Below are positions 18,968 to 27,716 of a stretch of 64,000 nt of DNA, one piece after another (position 1 is the first letter of the stretch; every line of letters starts with the position of its first letter). The position numbers and the translations under genes were made by a program. Under the pieces are notes generated by a model. That model was not told where the DNA came from. It was given only the letters and a program-made list of their open reading frames with translations, and did no database searches. The DNA comes from Phycisphaerales bacterium. GTDB lineage: Bacteria; Planctomycetota; Phycisphaerae; Phycisphaerales; UBA1924. The stretch spans positions 52,180 to 116,179 of the forward strand of contig JAFIFZ010000040.1 of NCBI GenBank assembly GCA_020831775.1, read 5' to 3'.

Positions 18968-19420
18968 TCAATCGCAGAGGTACTTCGGCTCGTACTCGAT
19001 GCCGTGCGCATCGAGCAGTCGGATCAGCTCTGAACGGAAGTCCGTCCGCTTGTGGTGCTCTTCCTGGGAGCGGATGTAGCGAGTGACCGCTTTCTCCTTC
19101 GACTTGCTCACCGAGAAGGCCGAGTAGCCTTCCTGCCACGCGAAGCTTTCGAGCTCGGGGAACTCATCGCGGAGCCACTTCGACGACCGCGACTTGATCG
19201 TTCTGACGAGGTCGGAGACCGCCATCGCCGGGCGGCAGCGGATCAACATGTGCAGGTGGTCCTCGACGCCGCCGATCGCGTAGGCGCACCCGCCGCACTC
19301 GCGGACGATCCCGCCGATGTACGGATACAGGCGTTCGGCGATGGTCCTGGAGATCTGCGGCTCGCGCCCCTTCGTGGAAAACACGATGTGCAGCATGATC
19401 TGCGAATAGGTCCCGGGCAT
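18968..19420 (-). CDS. REP-associated tyrosine transposase (Y1, IS200-like fold)
   Basis: 150 residues from an ATG with a good GGAGG ribosome-binding site; an upstream in-frame extension reads through repeat D and is rejected. HUH nuclease motif DHLHMLI, preceded by YAIGGVE, and the Tyr helix VTRYIRSQEEHHK with the Y-x3-Q-x2-HH pattern of TnpA-REP proteins. N-terminal YSQIMLHIVFSTKGREP and the WQEGYSAFSVS segment are also typical. It cleaves and rejoins single-stranded REP hairpins. The gene has no inactivating lesion. Confidence 0.9.
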   Translation of the reverse strand: MPGTYSQIMLHIVFSTKGREPQISRTIAERLYPYIGGIVRECGGCAYAIGGVEDHLHMLIRCRPAMAVSDLVRTIKSRSSKWLRDEFPELESFAWQEGYSAFSVSKSKEKAVTRYIRSQEEHHKRTDFRSELIRLLDAHGIEYEPKYLCD

Positions 19421-19562
19421 GGTTCGTCCTCCACCCTTTAGGCGGGCGGAGTATAACAAACGATGAGTATGGATTTCGACCGCGCGTGGGTTATCGGGGT
19501 TTGAGTTGTGGGTGCTCGTCTGTGAACGCGCGGCCTTCATTCGCGGGATTTTGATCGAACGG

Positions 19563-19675
19563 TTCCTCCGCTCCTTCAGAGCGGGTTCAGCTATGAACGA
19601 TTTCCACGGGTTCCGGCGTGCTGCGCACGCCTCCACCCGTGGCTACAACCCTGCGCCCCGTTTGGGGCTTTCAGA
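19563..19675 (-). repeat. REP-like unit D, inverted
   Basis: Reverse-oriented unit with GTAG on the minus strand at 19646-19643. Its inner stem differs from the other units and its 3' hairpin is CGCTC/GAGCG, again with both arms changed together. It lies upstream of the transposase start. Confidence 0.8.
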
Positions 19676-19710
19676 AATCCCGATTGCAGACTCGCGCGCT
19701 CGCCCGCCTC

Positions 19711-20070
19711 TCACACCGCTCCCACAAGCGTCGCAAACAACATCTTCGTGAACCACACCGCGACAAGCAGCAGCATTACTCCGCCCGCCGCGACCACCAG
19801 AGCCAAGCCCCCCGACGCGGCACTCCCCCCAAGCCTCGCCGCCCGAGATCGCGTGCGCCTGATCTCGCCGCACCCGATCCAGACGCCCGACGCGATCAGC
19901 AGCCCCGCGACACCGCCCCCGATTGTCGTCAGAGGCCCTTCGGGCGACATGTACGAGCCTGTCTCACCAAAGACACCGACAACCGCCGCGGCCGCGATCG
20001 CCAGCGCAAAGCACAGAAACATCGCCCTGCGTTCAGACCTCTGCCGCGGGCTCAGCGTTTCCTCGTTCAC
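19711..20070 (-). CDS. Small membrane protein of unknown function
   Basis: 119 residues from a GTG that overlaps the lpxI stop (GTGA). Three hydrophobic segments: AMFLCFALAIAAAAVVGVFG, TTIGGGVAGLLIASGVWI and LALVVAAGGVMLLLVAVWF. No conserved motif is recognised. Coupling to lpxI is the only hint of an envelope-lipid link. It is the last gene before the repeat region. Confidence 0.65.
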   Translation of the reverse strand: MNEETLSPRQRSERRAMFLCFALAIAAAAVVGVFGETGSYMSPEGPLTTIGGGVAGLLIASGVWIGCGEIRRTRSRAARLGGSAASGGLALVVAAGGVMLLLVAVWFTKMLFATLVGAV

Positions 20071-21074
20071 GGCTGCGCCGTCGGCACACCCACGATCGCG
20101 ACGCCCAGCTTGTCGGCGACCTGGATCACCTCGGCCTTGTCGATCATGATCACATCGTCCGCCGCCAGCGCCAAACACCGCCCGCCGTTGGCGTGCAGGT
20201 TGCGGATCGTGTGCTCGCCGATCGTCGGCACATCCGAGCGCCGGTCGTGCCCCGCCCTCGATCCCTTGCAGAGCGTCCACCCCTTGGCGCGGCAGAGCTT
20301 GCCCGTCCGTTCGATCATCGCGTCGGTCCCCTCGACCGCCTCCACGCTGATCGTGTCGCGGTCGCGCACCGCGATCGCCTGGCCGATGTCGAGACGCAAC
20401 AGCTCGCACAGCATCGGCCAGACAAAGTCGATGTCCGCCTGCTGCTGCGGCGTCGGCCTGGTGCGCGTCATCACGCCCGCGTGCGCGAGCTGGTCGCGGA
20501 TCGATGCGGTCGAGTCCATCAGGCTCACCCCGGAGCGGTCGAGTTCATCGGCGATCGCCGCGAGCACCGCGTGCGAACGCCGGTCGTGGCGCAGCTCCAG
20601 CAGCCACGCCTTGAGTGTCACATAGTCCGGCAGGTTGCGCACGATCTTGAACGGATCGTGCATGATCTTGGCCTTGTCCACCTTGCCGACCATCACCGCG
20701 TGGCGCACGCCCGCCCGGCGCAGCGCCTTCGCCCACGAGCCGACACGCAAGAGCCCCACGCGCCGGAAGCTGTCGCACAGGCCGGGCAGGGCCGGGTCGT
20801 ACTGGCCGTAGAGCCCGACGCCGTGCACCGGGTGCCCGAGCTTCCTGAAACCTTCTGTGACGATGATGGGCAGCCGCCCGCCCCCGGCGATGATGCCCAC
20901 CGGTGTGGGGGGGCTCGGCGGGTCGGGCAGGATGGCCAGCGGGCTGATCCGCGCCGGCTCGATCCGCATCAGGCGCCTGCCGTAGCGGCGTCCCGGCTGA
21001 CGCCGGCCCTGCTGCTCGCCGGCCTGAGAGCCCGTCTGCGAGGAGGTTGTGGATGCGGGGTGTTCGGGAGACAT
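20067..21074 (-). CDS. lpxI: UDP-2,3-diacylglucosamine pyrophosphatase LpxI
   Basis: 335 residues from the ATG at 21074. Lipid A pathway enzyme that hydrolyses UDP-2,3-diacylglucosamine to lipid X, the alternative to LpxH. Family marks: VGIIAGGGRLPIIVTEGF (N-terminal, after about 58 residues of poorly conserved leader), VGKVDKAKI, SVEAVEGTDAMIERTG and IGEHTIRNLHANGGRCLALA. A later start near the MRIEP methionine is possible. Its presence indicates a lipid A-containing outer membrane. Confidence 0.92.
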   Translation of the reverse strand: MSPEHPASTTSSQTGSQAGEQQGRRQPGRRYGRRLMRIEPARISPLAILPDPPSPPTPVGIIAGGGRLPIIVTEGFRKLGHPVHGVGLYGQYDPALPGLCDSFRRVGLLRVGSWAKALRRAGVRHAVMVGKVDKAKIMHDPFKIVRNLPDYVTLKAWLLELRHDRRSHAVLAAIADELDRSGVSLMDSTASIRDQLAHAGVMTRTRPTPQQQADIDFVWPMLCELLRLDIGQAIAVRDRDTISVEAVEGTDAMIERTGKLCRAKGWTLCKGSRAGHDRRSDVPTIGEHTIRNLHANGGRCLALAADDVIMIDKAEVIQVADKLGVAIVGVPTAQP

Positions 21075-21198
21075 CGGTGGTCCAGAGTCTATCACCACGG
21101 GCGAAGGCCCACCCCCACGAGCGCCACGGCCCACCTGGGACCGGGCTCGCCCCATCTTCAACAGTCCGCGGCCCCCGAGGGCCGATGATCCGCCTGCC

Positions 21199-21447
21199 AT
21201 GCCCGGCCAGCGATATCGGCAAACCCAGTCGACCCCCGTCAACCCCGCCCTCACCACGGACGGGCCCGGCCCGAAAGGACGCCCGTTCATCGGCGTCTAC
21301 TTCCAGTGCGCCAACCGCTATGTCAGGGTGCACCGCCATGTCGACGGCAGCTCCTACGCCGCCCGCTGCCCCTCCTGCGGCAAATCCATGACCTTCCTCG
21401 TCGCCGACGGCGGCACCGACCAGCGGATGTTCCGGGCGAGTTGCTGA
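21199..21447 (+). CDS. Small cysteine-containing protein of unknown function
   Basis: 82 residues. Gly/Pro-rich start, then a compact conserved-looking C-terminal half with GRPFIGVYFQCANRYVRVHR and AARCPSCGKSMTFLV. The CPSCGK pair plus single Cys residues before it and at the very C-terminus could form a zinc site. It lies divergent from lpxI. No family is recognised; coding status is supported by the CxxC context. Confidence 0.6.
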   Translation: MPGQRYRQTQSTPVNPALTTDGPGPKGRPFIGVYFQCANRYVRVHRHVDGSSYAARCPSCGKSMTFLVADGGTDQRMFRASC

Positions 21448-21519
21448 CGGGCGGTCCGGGGTGTGTCTTCTCGACTCTGACCTTCCGGGCCCGGTCTCCC
21501 CGGGCCGTAGAATGCCTCC

Positions 21520-22056
21520 ATGAGCGCTTCCGGAGCCGGTTCGTACGAGATCGCCAGGCCCACCCGACGCTGCGCCGCCACGGGGCGGGAGCTGCAGGTG
21601 GGCGAACGCTTCATCGCCGCCCTCGTCCGCGACCCCGAGGCCGACGCCTTCCTGCGCCACGACTACGCCCCCGAGGCGTGGGATTCGGGCGCAAGACCGG
21701 CCCTCCAGCTCGTCGCCAGCTGGCGGAGCACCGTCCCCGAGCCCACGGCCAGGCGGAGCCCCTTCATCGGCGAGGACGAGCTGATGGATGTCTTCGAGCA
21801 GCTCGAAGCCGCGACCGAGCCCTCGGCGGTCACCTTCCGCTACATGATCGCCCTGATGCTCGTCCGCAAGCGGCGGCTGGTGTACGAAGGCGCCGGCCCC
21901 GGCGTCATGAAGGTCAGGGTGAAAGTCCCCGCGGCCCAGGAACAGCCGCCCGTCATCGAGGTCGTCGACCCCCAGCTCGACGAGGAACGCATCGCCGAAG
22001 CGATCGAGCAGGTCGGCCGGATCATCTCCGGCGACGAGGACGGGGAGAACGCGTGA
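21520..22056 (+). CDS. Conserved-looking cytosolic protein of unknown function
   Basis: 178 residues. It begins with a segment containing TRRCAATGRELQVGERFIAA and continues with a helical part FRYMIALMLVRKRRLVYEGA and an acidic C-terminus. The start resembles small metal-binding knuckles but has only one Cys, so this is not claimed. The stop overlaps the following lipoprotein GTG (GTGA), making it first of a three-gene coupled unit. Confidence 0.65.
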   Translation: MSASGAGSYEIARPTRRCAATGRELQVGERFIAALVRDPEADAFLRHDYAPEAWDSGARPALQLVASWRSTVPEPTARRSPFIGEDELMDVFEQLEAATEPSAVTFRYMIALMLVRKRRLVYEGAGPGVMKVRVKVPAAQEQPPVIEVVDPQLDEERIAEAIEQVGRIISGDEDGENA

Positions 22057-22976
22057 ATCGTGCAGCCCCTGTCCGAGTGCGCCTGCTCTGGCTGGCGCTT
22101 GTGTCCGTCGCGGCGTTGGGCTCCGCCTGCTGCAGCAGCGCGCCGAGATTCCCGGGGGCGCTCGAAGCCGGGCGGCCCGTCTCGGCCGAGGCCGCGTCGA
22201 GCGCCGTCGCAAGCTACAACGCACACATCGAGCAGCTCGACCGCCTCTGGGCGCGCGCCACCGTCGCCGTCTTCCAACAAGACGAACGCGGGCGCACCCA
22301 GCGCGACCAGGGCGAGGGCTTCGTCCAACTCGTCCGCCCGAACGAGGTCTCGCTCAGCGTCGGCAAGTATGTCGATCGCATGTACTTCGAGCTCGGCTCA
22401 AACGAGGGCTGGTACTGGTGGATCGATGTGCTCGACCGGGCCGACTCGTTCGCCCTGCTCGGCCGCCACGAACTCGCCACGCCCGAACTCGCCGACCGAT
22501 TCGGCGTCCCCGTCCACCCATTGGACCTGCCGATCCTGCTCGGCGTCGAGCCCGCGCCCGCTGACACAGAGGTCCGTCGCGTCTCGGGCGGGCGGCTGGT
22601 CCTATCGTGGCCCTCGCGGTGGGGGGGCTCGGCACGGGTCGCGCTCGATCAACTCTCTCAGCCCGTCCGCGTCGAGCTCTGGACGGCCGACGGCGACCTC
22701 GCCGCAGCCAGCGTCATCGAACAGCACCAGGGCGTGACCGTCCGAGGCACCGGCGACCGCCCCCGAGTCGGCGGCCGCTTCGAGATCGACCTGCCCCGCA
22801 TCGAGACGCAGGTCGTCGTGCACATGACCTCGCCCGAAAGCTCCGAGCGACGCCCGGGCACGGCCCCCTTCGACCTCGAAGGCCAGCTCCGGCGCTACCG
22901 CATCCCCGAAGACCGCATCCGCCTGCTCGACCGGCCCGAGGATGTCGAGCGCCTGCTGACCGGGACCGTGCAGTGA
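22053..22976 (+). CDS. Probable lipoprotein with LolA/LolB-like character
   Basis: 307 residues from a GTG overlapping the previous stop. Signal sequence LLWLALVSVAALGSACCSS ends in a somewhat weak lipobox with two Cys. The mature part reads as a strand-rich domain (LWARATVAVFQQDERG, GEGFVQLVRPNEVSLSVG, GWYWWIDVLDR) reminiscent of the LolA/LolB fold that carries lipoproteins. That assignment is by pattern only. Its stop overlaps the next start (GTGA), so the three genes are translated as a unit. Confidence 0.65.
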   Translation: MNRAAPVRVRLLWLALVSVAALGSACCSSAPRFPGALEAGRPVSAEAASSAVASYNAHIEQLDRLWARATVAVFQQDERGRTQRDQGEGFVQLVRPNEVSLSVGKYVDRMYFELGSNEGWYWWIDVLDRADSFALLGRHELATPELADRFGVPVHPLDLPILLGVEPAPADTEVRRVSGGRLVLSWPSRWGGSARVALDQLSQPVRVELWTADGDLAAASVIEQHQGVTVRGTGDRPRVGGRFEIDLPRIETQVVVHMTSPESSERRPGTAPFDLEGQLRRYRIPEDRIRLLDRPEDVERLLTGTVQ

Positions 22977-24598
22977 TCAGAATTGTCTTTCTGTGTCTCC
23001 TGATGCTCGTCTGCGGCGTGGCCCACGCCTCGCCCCTCGGCGCTTTCACACCCTCAGAGCACGAACGCGCCCACGCCTGGGGCCTGCTCGTTTCCGACGA
23101 TGACGGCCCGTTCGTCGTCGTGCATGTCCCGCCCCGCTCCAGCGGCGCCGACTCGCTCGGCTCGCCCGGCGGGGCTGTTCGCGAGGCCCGGCGCCTGCGC
23201 GAAAGACCCGACGCCATGGCGGCGTGGGACAACCGCCTGCTCCTCCTCTTCCCCCCGCCCGAGCAGGGCAGCTCGCGCAGGATCATGTCGATCAACGCAA
23301 TCCCCGGCGGCTACCCCGGCGTCTGGGCCTACGACCCCGCGACACGCCTGCGCACGCTCGCGACGATCGAGAGCGAGGGCCGGGTCGCGGGCTTTGTCGG
23401 CACGCGCTTCGGGCCCGCCGTGCTGGTTTACGGCGCAGAGACCGACGAACGCCCCGGCCTCCTCCGCCTGAAAGTCCTCGACCGCCTCCAATGGACCGAC
23501 CTCCGCCTGCCCGACGCCGAAGACCGGGCCCGCGCCGAAGGCGGCCCGCCCGAGTCGTTCGCCGAGGTCGTGCTGCTGCCCGCCCGGGTCGGGCCGTCGC
23601 TATTGGTGCTCGGGGTCGATGGCGAGGCGGGCCTCTGGTCCGGCGAGCTCGATCGAGAGCCCCCCGACCCGGAGGCCGAGAACGCTCGCGGCGCTCCGCG
23701 GGTGCAGTGGTCGTACACGCCTCTGCCGGGCTTGGGCGAATCGCTCAAGAACGGCAAGGCGATCGACGCCGCGATGTACGCCCGAGGCCGCGTCGTCCTG
23801 CTGCTCCGAGACGAAGACGGGCGGGGCGAGCTCGTCCACGCGAACCGCCACGGCGTGCGCACTGTCGCGGATCTCGGGCCGCTGCCGCCTGTCGGCGCGT
23901 CGGTCTTCCTGCCCGATGTCGGGCGGCTGGTCACGATCGGCGCCGAGCGGGAGAGCGAGCGATCGGGCATGCGGGCGGCGGTCCGCGAGGTCTCGGCCTG
24001 GACCGGCGACGAGCTCTACGAGGGCCCGGCCCGGACACAGGGCCCGATCTCGATGGAGGAGTTCCGACTGCTCGGGCTCCTGCTCGTCGGCGTGATGATC
24101 ATCGTGATCGTCTATGTGCTCTCGCCCGACCCCCTCAAGGGCGAGATCGGCATCCCGCCGGGCACGGCCCTGGCCGAGCCGGGTCGCCGCGTTGCCGCGG
24201 GCATGGCCGACCTGCTGCTGGCGGCCTTCATCACCTCGCTGTTGCTGGACATCCCGCTGGGCGAGACGCTGAGCATCGGGGCGCTCGTCAGCGAGCGGGG
24301 CGGGCACTGGGGGCTCGTCTGGACGCTGCTGATCGGGATGGGCCTCTGCACCCTGATGGAGGGGATCTGGGGCGCCAGCCCGGGCAAGCTCATGCTCGGG
24401 GCCCGCGTCGTGCGGGCCAGCGGCAAGCACGGGCGGCCGGGCCTCCTCCGCGCCCTGGTCCGCAATGCCTGCAAGTGGCTCGCGGCGCCGCTCGCGCTGG
24501 TCACGCTGCTCGGCCCGGCTCGGCGTCATCGCGGGGATGTGCTTTCGGCGACCGTCGTCGTGATCCCTCTTCACGACGCCCCGGAACTGGGCGGCTGA
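22973..24598 (+). CDS. Exported protein with C-terminal RDD membrane domain
   Basis: 541 residues from a GTG overlapping the previous stop. Signal peptide IVFLCLLMLVCGVAHA, then about 340 residues of periplasmic sequence with repeated short strands that could be a propeller. A membrane segment follows (LLGLLLVGVMIIVIVYVL), then an RDD domain with GRRVAAGMADLLLAAFITSL and GASPGKLMLGARVVRASGK (the RDD-family GK.....V). RDD proteins are often transporters or exchangers; function here is unknown. Confidence 0.7.
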   Translation: MIRIVFLCLLMLVCGVAHASPLGAFTPSEHERAHAWGLLVSDDDGPFVVVHVPPRSSGADSLGSPGGAVREARRLRERPDAMAAWDNRLLLLFPPPEQGSSRRIMSINAIPGGYPGVWAYDPATRLRTLATIESEGRVAGFVGTRFGPAVLVYGAETDERPGLLRLKVLDRLQWTDLRLPDAEDRARAEGGPPESFAEVVLLPARVGPSLLVLGVDGEAGLWSGELDREPPDPEAENARGAPRVQWSYTPLPGLGESLKNGKAIDAAMYARGRVVLLLRDEDGRGELVHANRHGVRTVADLGPLPPVGASVFLPDVGRLVTIGAERESERSGMRAAVREVSAWTGDELYEGPARTQGPISMEEFRLLGLLLVGVMIIVIVYVLSPDPLKGEIGIPPGTALAEPGRRVAAGMADLLLAAFITSLLLDIPLGETLSIGALVSERGGHWGLVWTLLIGMGLCTLMEGIWGASPGKLMLGARVVRASGKHGRPGLLRALVRNACKWLAAPLALVTLLGPARRHRGDVLSATVVVIPLHDAPELGG

Positions 24599-24715
24599 CC
24601 GACCCGCCCACCCGGCCCGACAGGGCACTACGAAGAACGAGTCAAGGCAGGCCGACCCACCGAGCCGATAGAAACCGACTGCCGGCGGGCCGTGCTGTGC
24701 GTCGCGGATGTCGGT

Positions 24716-24734
24716 CCGCCGGAGGATCCGGCGG
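24716..24734. other. Perfect hairpin upstream of the TPR gene
   Basis: Arms CCGCCGGA/TCCGGCGG with a 3-nt loop, 25 nt before the TPR gene start and 118 nt after the RDD gene stop. It has no T-run, so it could be a weak terminator or a leader structure. Confidence 0.4.
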
Positions 24735-24758
24735 TTGTGCATTGAGGATCCGGTGACG

Positions 24759-27230
24759 ATGGACGGTCCGACCGATCCTGTTCAGATCTCCCAGGCCAGC
24801 GGCAAAGCCGCGGGCAAGGGGTCTGCTGCGCACCAGATCAAGTGGGCCGAGGTGTGGCACGCGCCCGTGCTGGCCCTCTCCTTCGCCCTGCTGACGGGCG
24901 GGCTGACGCTGGCGGTCCTCTCCCGCCCGGCGCCGGACCACGAATCACAGCTCCAGCGCGTCGAGCACCTGCTCACCATCGAGCGCCCGGAAGACGCGAT
25001 TTCGCTGCTGAACCGTTCGCTGCATCCGTACGAGAGCCGCGGGGAGCTCGACGACGCCCAGCACCGAAACTTCCACCTGCTCGTCGGTCGAGCGCTCTAT
25101 CTCGGGCAGCTGGCCCTGGGCCTGGATGTCGAGGACAACCACCGGCGGATCCTGGAGGCGTATGTCGAGGCCGAGCGGGCCGGGGCGAGCCTGAACGCCG
25201 ACGACAACTACTACCTCGCCCGGACGCTGGTCTCGCTGGGGCGTGTCGACCAGGCGCTGCTGCGGGCGGAGCGCCAGCCGCGCGACCAGGCCGAACGCTG
25301 GCTGGACATCCAGCGTCGGGCCATCAATCGCGACATCGACCATCCGGGCGGGGACCAGTCCCGCGCCCTGACCACACTCTCTGCGTTTCTGACCGATCCG
25401 CGCACGAGCGAGGAAGAGCGGGCGTGGGCGGCCGCGCGCCAGGGCCGGGTGTTGCTGGACATGGGCATGGCGGCGGGGGCGATCGACCGGCTGCTCCGTG
25501 ATCTGCAGCGGGTGAGCCCGAAGGCGGGAGAAGAGCGGGCGAGGCTGCTGATCCTGCTCGCCGAGGCGTACCTCGCCGAAGGACGCGAGCGCGAGTCGAG
25601 GCTGCACGCCTCGCAGGCGCTCGAGATGCTCCCGCACACATCCTCCCTCCACCCCGAGGCCATCCTCATCATGGCCCGCGCCGAAGAGGCCTCGGGCGAG
25701 ACCGAGACCGCCCGCGAGCGCTACGGCCGCGTGATCGACAGGCACTTCGAGCACAACGCGACGGTCCGCGCCCTGTTGGGGCTCGCCGAGACCGAGGCGT
25801 TCCTGGGCAGCACGATCGAATCGATCGCGGCGTACCGCCAGCTCCGCGACGAGCTCGAAGCGGGCCGGGGCCACCGGGATGTCAGCGTCGAGGGCGTGAT
25901 GCGAAGCCTGCTCCGCAGGTATGTCGAGTCGTTCCAGCGCGAGGACTACCGCTCGGCGCTGGCGTACGCGCAGATCGCCGACTCGCTGTACGAGGCGTCG
26001 CAGGTGCCGCCGGAAGTGCTGCTCGCGGTCGCCGAGGCGAGGTCGGAGCTCGCATCGGGGCTGATCGAGGCGGGCAGCGGCGACCCGCTGGCGCCGCGCG
26101 GGATCGCGGGGCTCGACCCCGCCTCGCGCGAAGAGGCGAGGCGACACCTGATCGCCGCGGGCGGCTACTTCCAGCGCCACGCAGAAAAGATGGTGCTCCG
26201 CGACGAGGAGCGGTACGCCTCCTCGCTGTGGCGCAGCGCAGACGCGTTCGACCTCGCCGGCTCTGGCGACCGGGCGATGCGCGCCTTCCTCGAATTCCAG
26301 AGCGGTTTCCCGGGCGACGCCCGCCAGGCCGAGGCGAGGTTCCGCCTCGGGCAGCTCTACCAGTCGCGGGGCGAGTACCGCCTCGCGTCGGGGTTCTACC
26401 GCGAGCTGATCGAGGGCAAGGACCCGGAAGTGAAGAATGTGGGCCTCTTCGCGGACCTCTCGTATGTGCCGCTGGCGCAGTGCCTGCTGCTCGACGGGCG
26501 CGAGGAGGAGCACGAGGAGGCCGAGCGCCTGCTGCGGATGGTTGTCGACGGGCGCGTCGTGCGCGAGCCCGACCCCCGCACACGGCGCGACGGGCTGGTC
26601 GAGCTGGGCAAGCACCTGCTCATCACCGGACGCTACGCCGAGTCGGCCCGCCTGCTCGACGAGGTGCTGCGCCGCTTCCCGACCGACCAGGAGCGGGCGC
26701 TCAACCGCTTCCGCCTCGCCGACGCGTTGCGCCTGGAGGCCGAGCAGATGGGGCGGCAGCTGGACGGGTCGATCCCCGACCACCAGCGGCGCACGCTCAC
26801 CTCGCAGCGCCGGACGCGCCTGGACAACGCGATGGGGATGTTCGAGAAGGTGATCGAGGAGCTCGAATCCCGTCCGAGGGCCTCGCTGAGCGCAGTCGAG
26901 CGTGAGTCGCTCCGCAACGCCTACTTCTACAGGGCGGCCTGCGCCTACGACCTGGGCGACTTCACCACGGCGGTGCGCTACTACGACGCCGCACACGAGC
27001 GCTACGCCAACGACCCGGCCTCGCTCGTGGCGTTGGTGCAGATCGTCAACGCGTTCATCGAGCAGGGGCAGCTCGACCGGGCGAGAACAAGCAACGAGCG
27101 GGCGAGGCGTTACTTCGCCAGCCTGCCAGACGATGTCTGGGACGATCCATACCTCCCGATGGACAGGACGCAGTGGGAACGGTGGCTCGAATCGACGAGC
27201 CGCCTGTACGCGATGCAGGAGGAACGCTGA
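24759..27230 (+). CDS. Large membrane-anchored TPR-repeat protein
   Basis: 823 residues from the ATG at 24759. A cytosolic leader of about 35 residues and one membrane segment (APVLALSFALLTGGLTLAVL) are followed by about 750 residues of helical TPR-type repeats, such as LLVGRALYLGQLALGLDVED, AQIADSLYEASQVPPEVLLA and AACAYDLGDFTTAVRYYDAA. Such proteins are scaffolds for protein complexes. It is 51 nt upstream of the FlgN-like gene on the same strand, so a link with flagellar assembly is possible but not shown. Confidence 0.8.
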   Translation: MDGPTDPVQISQASGKAAGKGSAAHQIKWAEVWHAPVLALSFALLTGGLTLAVLSRPAPDHESQLQRVEHLLTIERPEDAISLLNRSLHPYESRGELDDAQHRNFHLLVGRALYLGQLALGLDVEDNHRRILEAYVEAERAGASLNADDNYYLARTLVSLGRVDQALLRAERQPRDQAERWLDIQRRAINRDIDHPGGDQSRALTTLSAFLTDPRTSEEERAWAAARQGRVLLDMGMAAGAIDRLLRDLQRVSPKAGEERARLLILLAEAYLAEGRERESRLHASQALEMLPHTSSLHPEAILIMARAEEASGETETARERYGRVIDRHFEHNATVRALLGLAETEAFLGSTIESIAAYRQLRDELEAGRGHRDVSVEGVMRSLLRRYVESFQREDYRSALAYAQIADSLYEASQVPPEVLLAVAEARSELASGLIEAGSGDPLAPRGIAGLDPASREEARRHLIAAGGYFQRHAEKMVLRDEERYASSLWRSADAFDLAGSGDRAMRAFLEFQSGFPGDARQAEARFRLGQLYQSRGEYRLASGFYRELIEGKDPEVKNVGLFADLSYVPLAQCLLLDGREEEHEEAERLLRMVVDGRVVREPDPRTRRDGLVELGKHLLITGRYAESARLLDEVLRRFPTDQERALNRFRLADALRLEAEQMGRQLDGSIPDHQRRTLTSQRRTRLDNAMGMFEKVIEELESRPRASLSAVERESLRNAYFYRAACAYDLGDFTTAVRYYDAAHERYANDPASLVALVQIVNAFIEQGQLDRARTSNERARRYFASLPDDVWDDPYLPMDRTQWERWLESTSRLYAMQEER

Positions 27231-27281
27231 TCGCAGCGTGACACAAGAGGTCGGCGGAGCCGGCCGGGAAGGCGGGTCAGG

Positions 27282-27716
27282 ATGACCGGGATGCCAGCGA
27301 GCGCGGGGCCGCGCCTCGCGCAAACGCCAGAAGGTCTCGACGAGCAGATCGAACTGCTCGAAGCGATCAACCACCTCTCCGACCGGCAGGGCGAACTCGT
27401 CGACGAGGGCGAGGCGTCGGACCTGCTCGATGTGCTCGGACGCAGGCAGATGCTCATCGAGCGCCTGCGCGAGGTCGGGCAGCGCCCGGGCGGGGGTGTG
27501 CTGCACGCCGCGGCCGAGATGGGCCCGAAGGCCGACCGCGTGCGCGAGCTGGTCGACCTGATCGCCGGCAAAGACGCCGAGCAGCAGGTCGCGCTCCGCG
27601 AACGCCTCAAGCACCTCGAATCGCAATTGGGCGGGATCGACCGCGGGCGCAGGGCCGTCGACGCGTACGGGCCCAAGAGCCCGGGCGAACCCCGTTTCCA
27701 GGACGGGCGGGCGTGA
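27282..27716 (+). CDS. FlgN/FliT-like flagellar chaperone (candidate)
   Basis: 144 residues, almost entirely helical. LLEAINHLSDRQGELVDEGE and LLDVLGRRQMLIERLREVGQ have the spacing of FlgN-family proteins, which hold hook-associated proteins before export. Weak similarity, supported by its place at the head of the flagellar locus. The stop overlaps the kinase start (TGATG). Confidence 0.5.
   Translation: MTGMPASAGPRLAQTPEGLDEQIELLEAINHLSDRQGELVDEGEASDLLDVLGRRQMLIERLREVGQRPGGGVLHAAAEMGPKADRVRELVDLIAGKDAEQQVALRERLKHLESQLGGIDRGRRAVDAYGPKSPGEPRFQDGRA

Larger units (their letters stand above)
18842..19675. mobile_element. RAYT element: transposase gene between inverted REP-like units
   Basis: Units B and D are inverted with respect to one another and enclose the Y1 transposase gene. 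The short sequence beside D (about 19525-19562) matches the spacer between A and C, so the A-C pair looks like the same element with the gene removed. RAYT genes are normally single-copy and domesticated in function rather than freely jumping. Confidence 0.7.

Noticed and set aside
18735..19139. 134-codon minus-strand frame ending in Asp/Gly-rich repeats
   Set aside because: It starts inside the transposase gene and crosses repeat B; most of it is a translation of the repeat.
18443..19675. CRISPR array
   Set aside because: Units are about 115-127 bp, in both orientations, with irregular spacing and a transposase between them; there are no cas genes.
24945..27626. 893-codon minus-strand open frame opposite the TPR gene
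   Set aside because: Composition is that of an antisense shadow of a GC-rich gene (Arg/Ala/Val/His-rich, no domain), and the plus-strand TPR repeats are clear.
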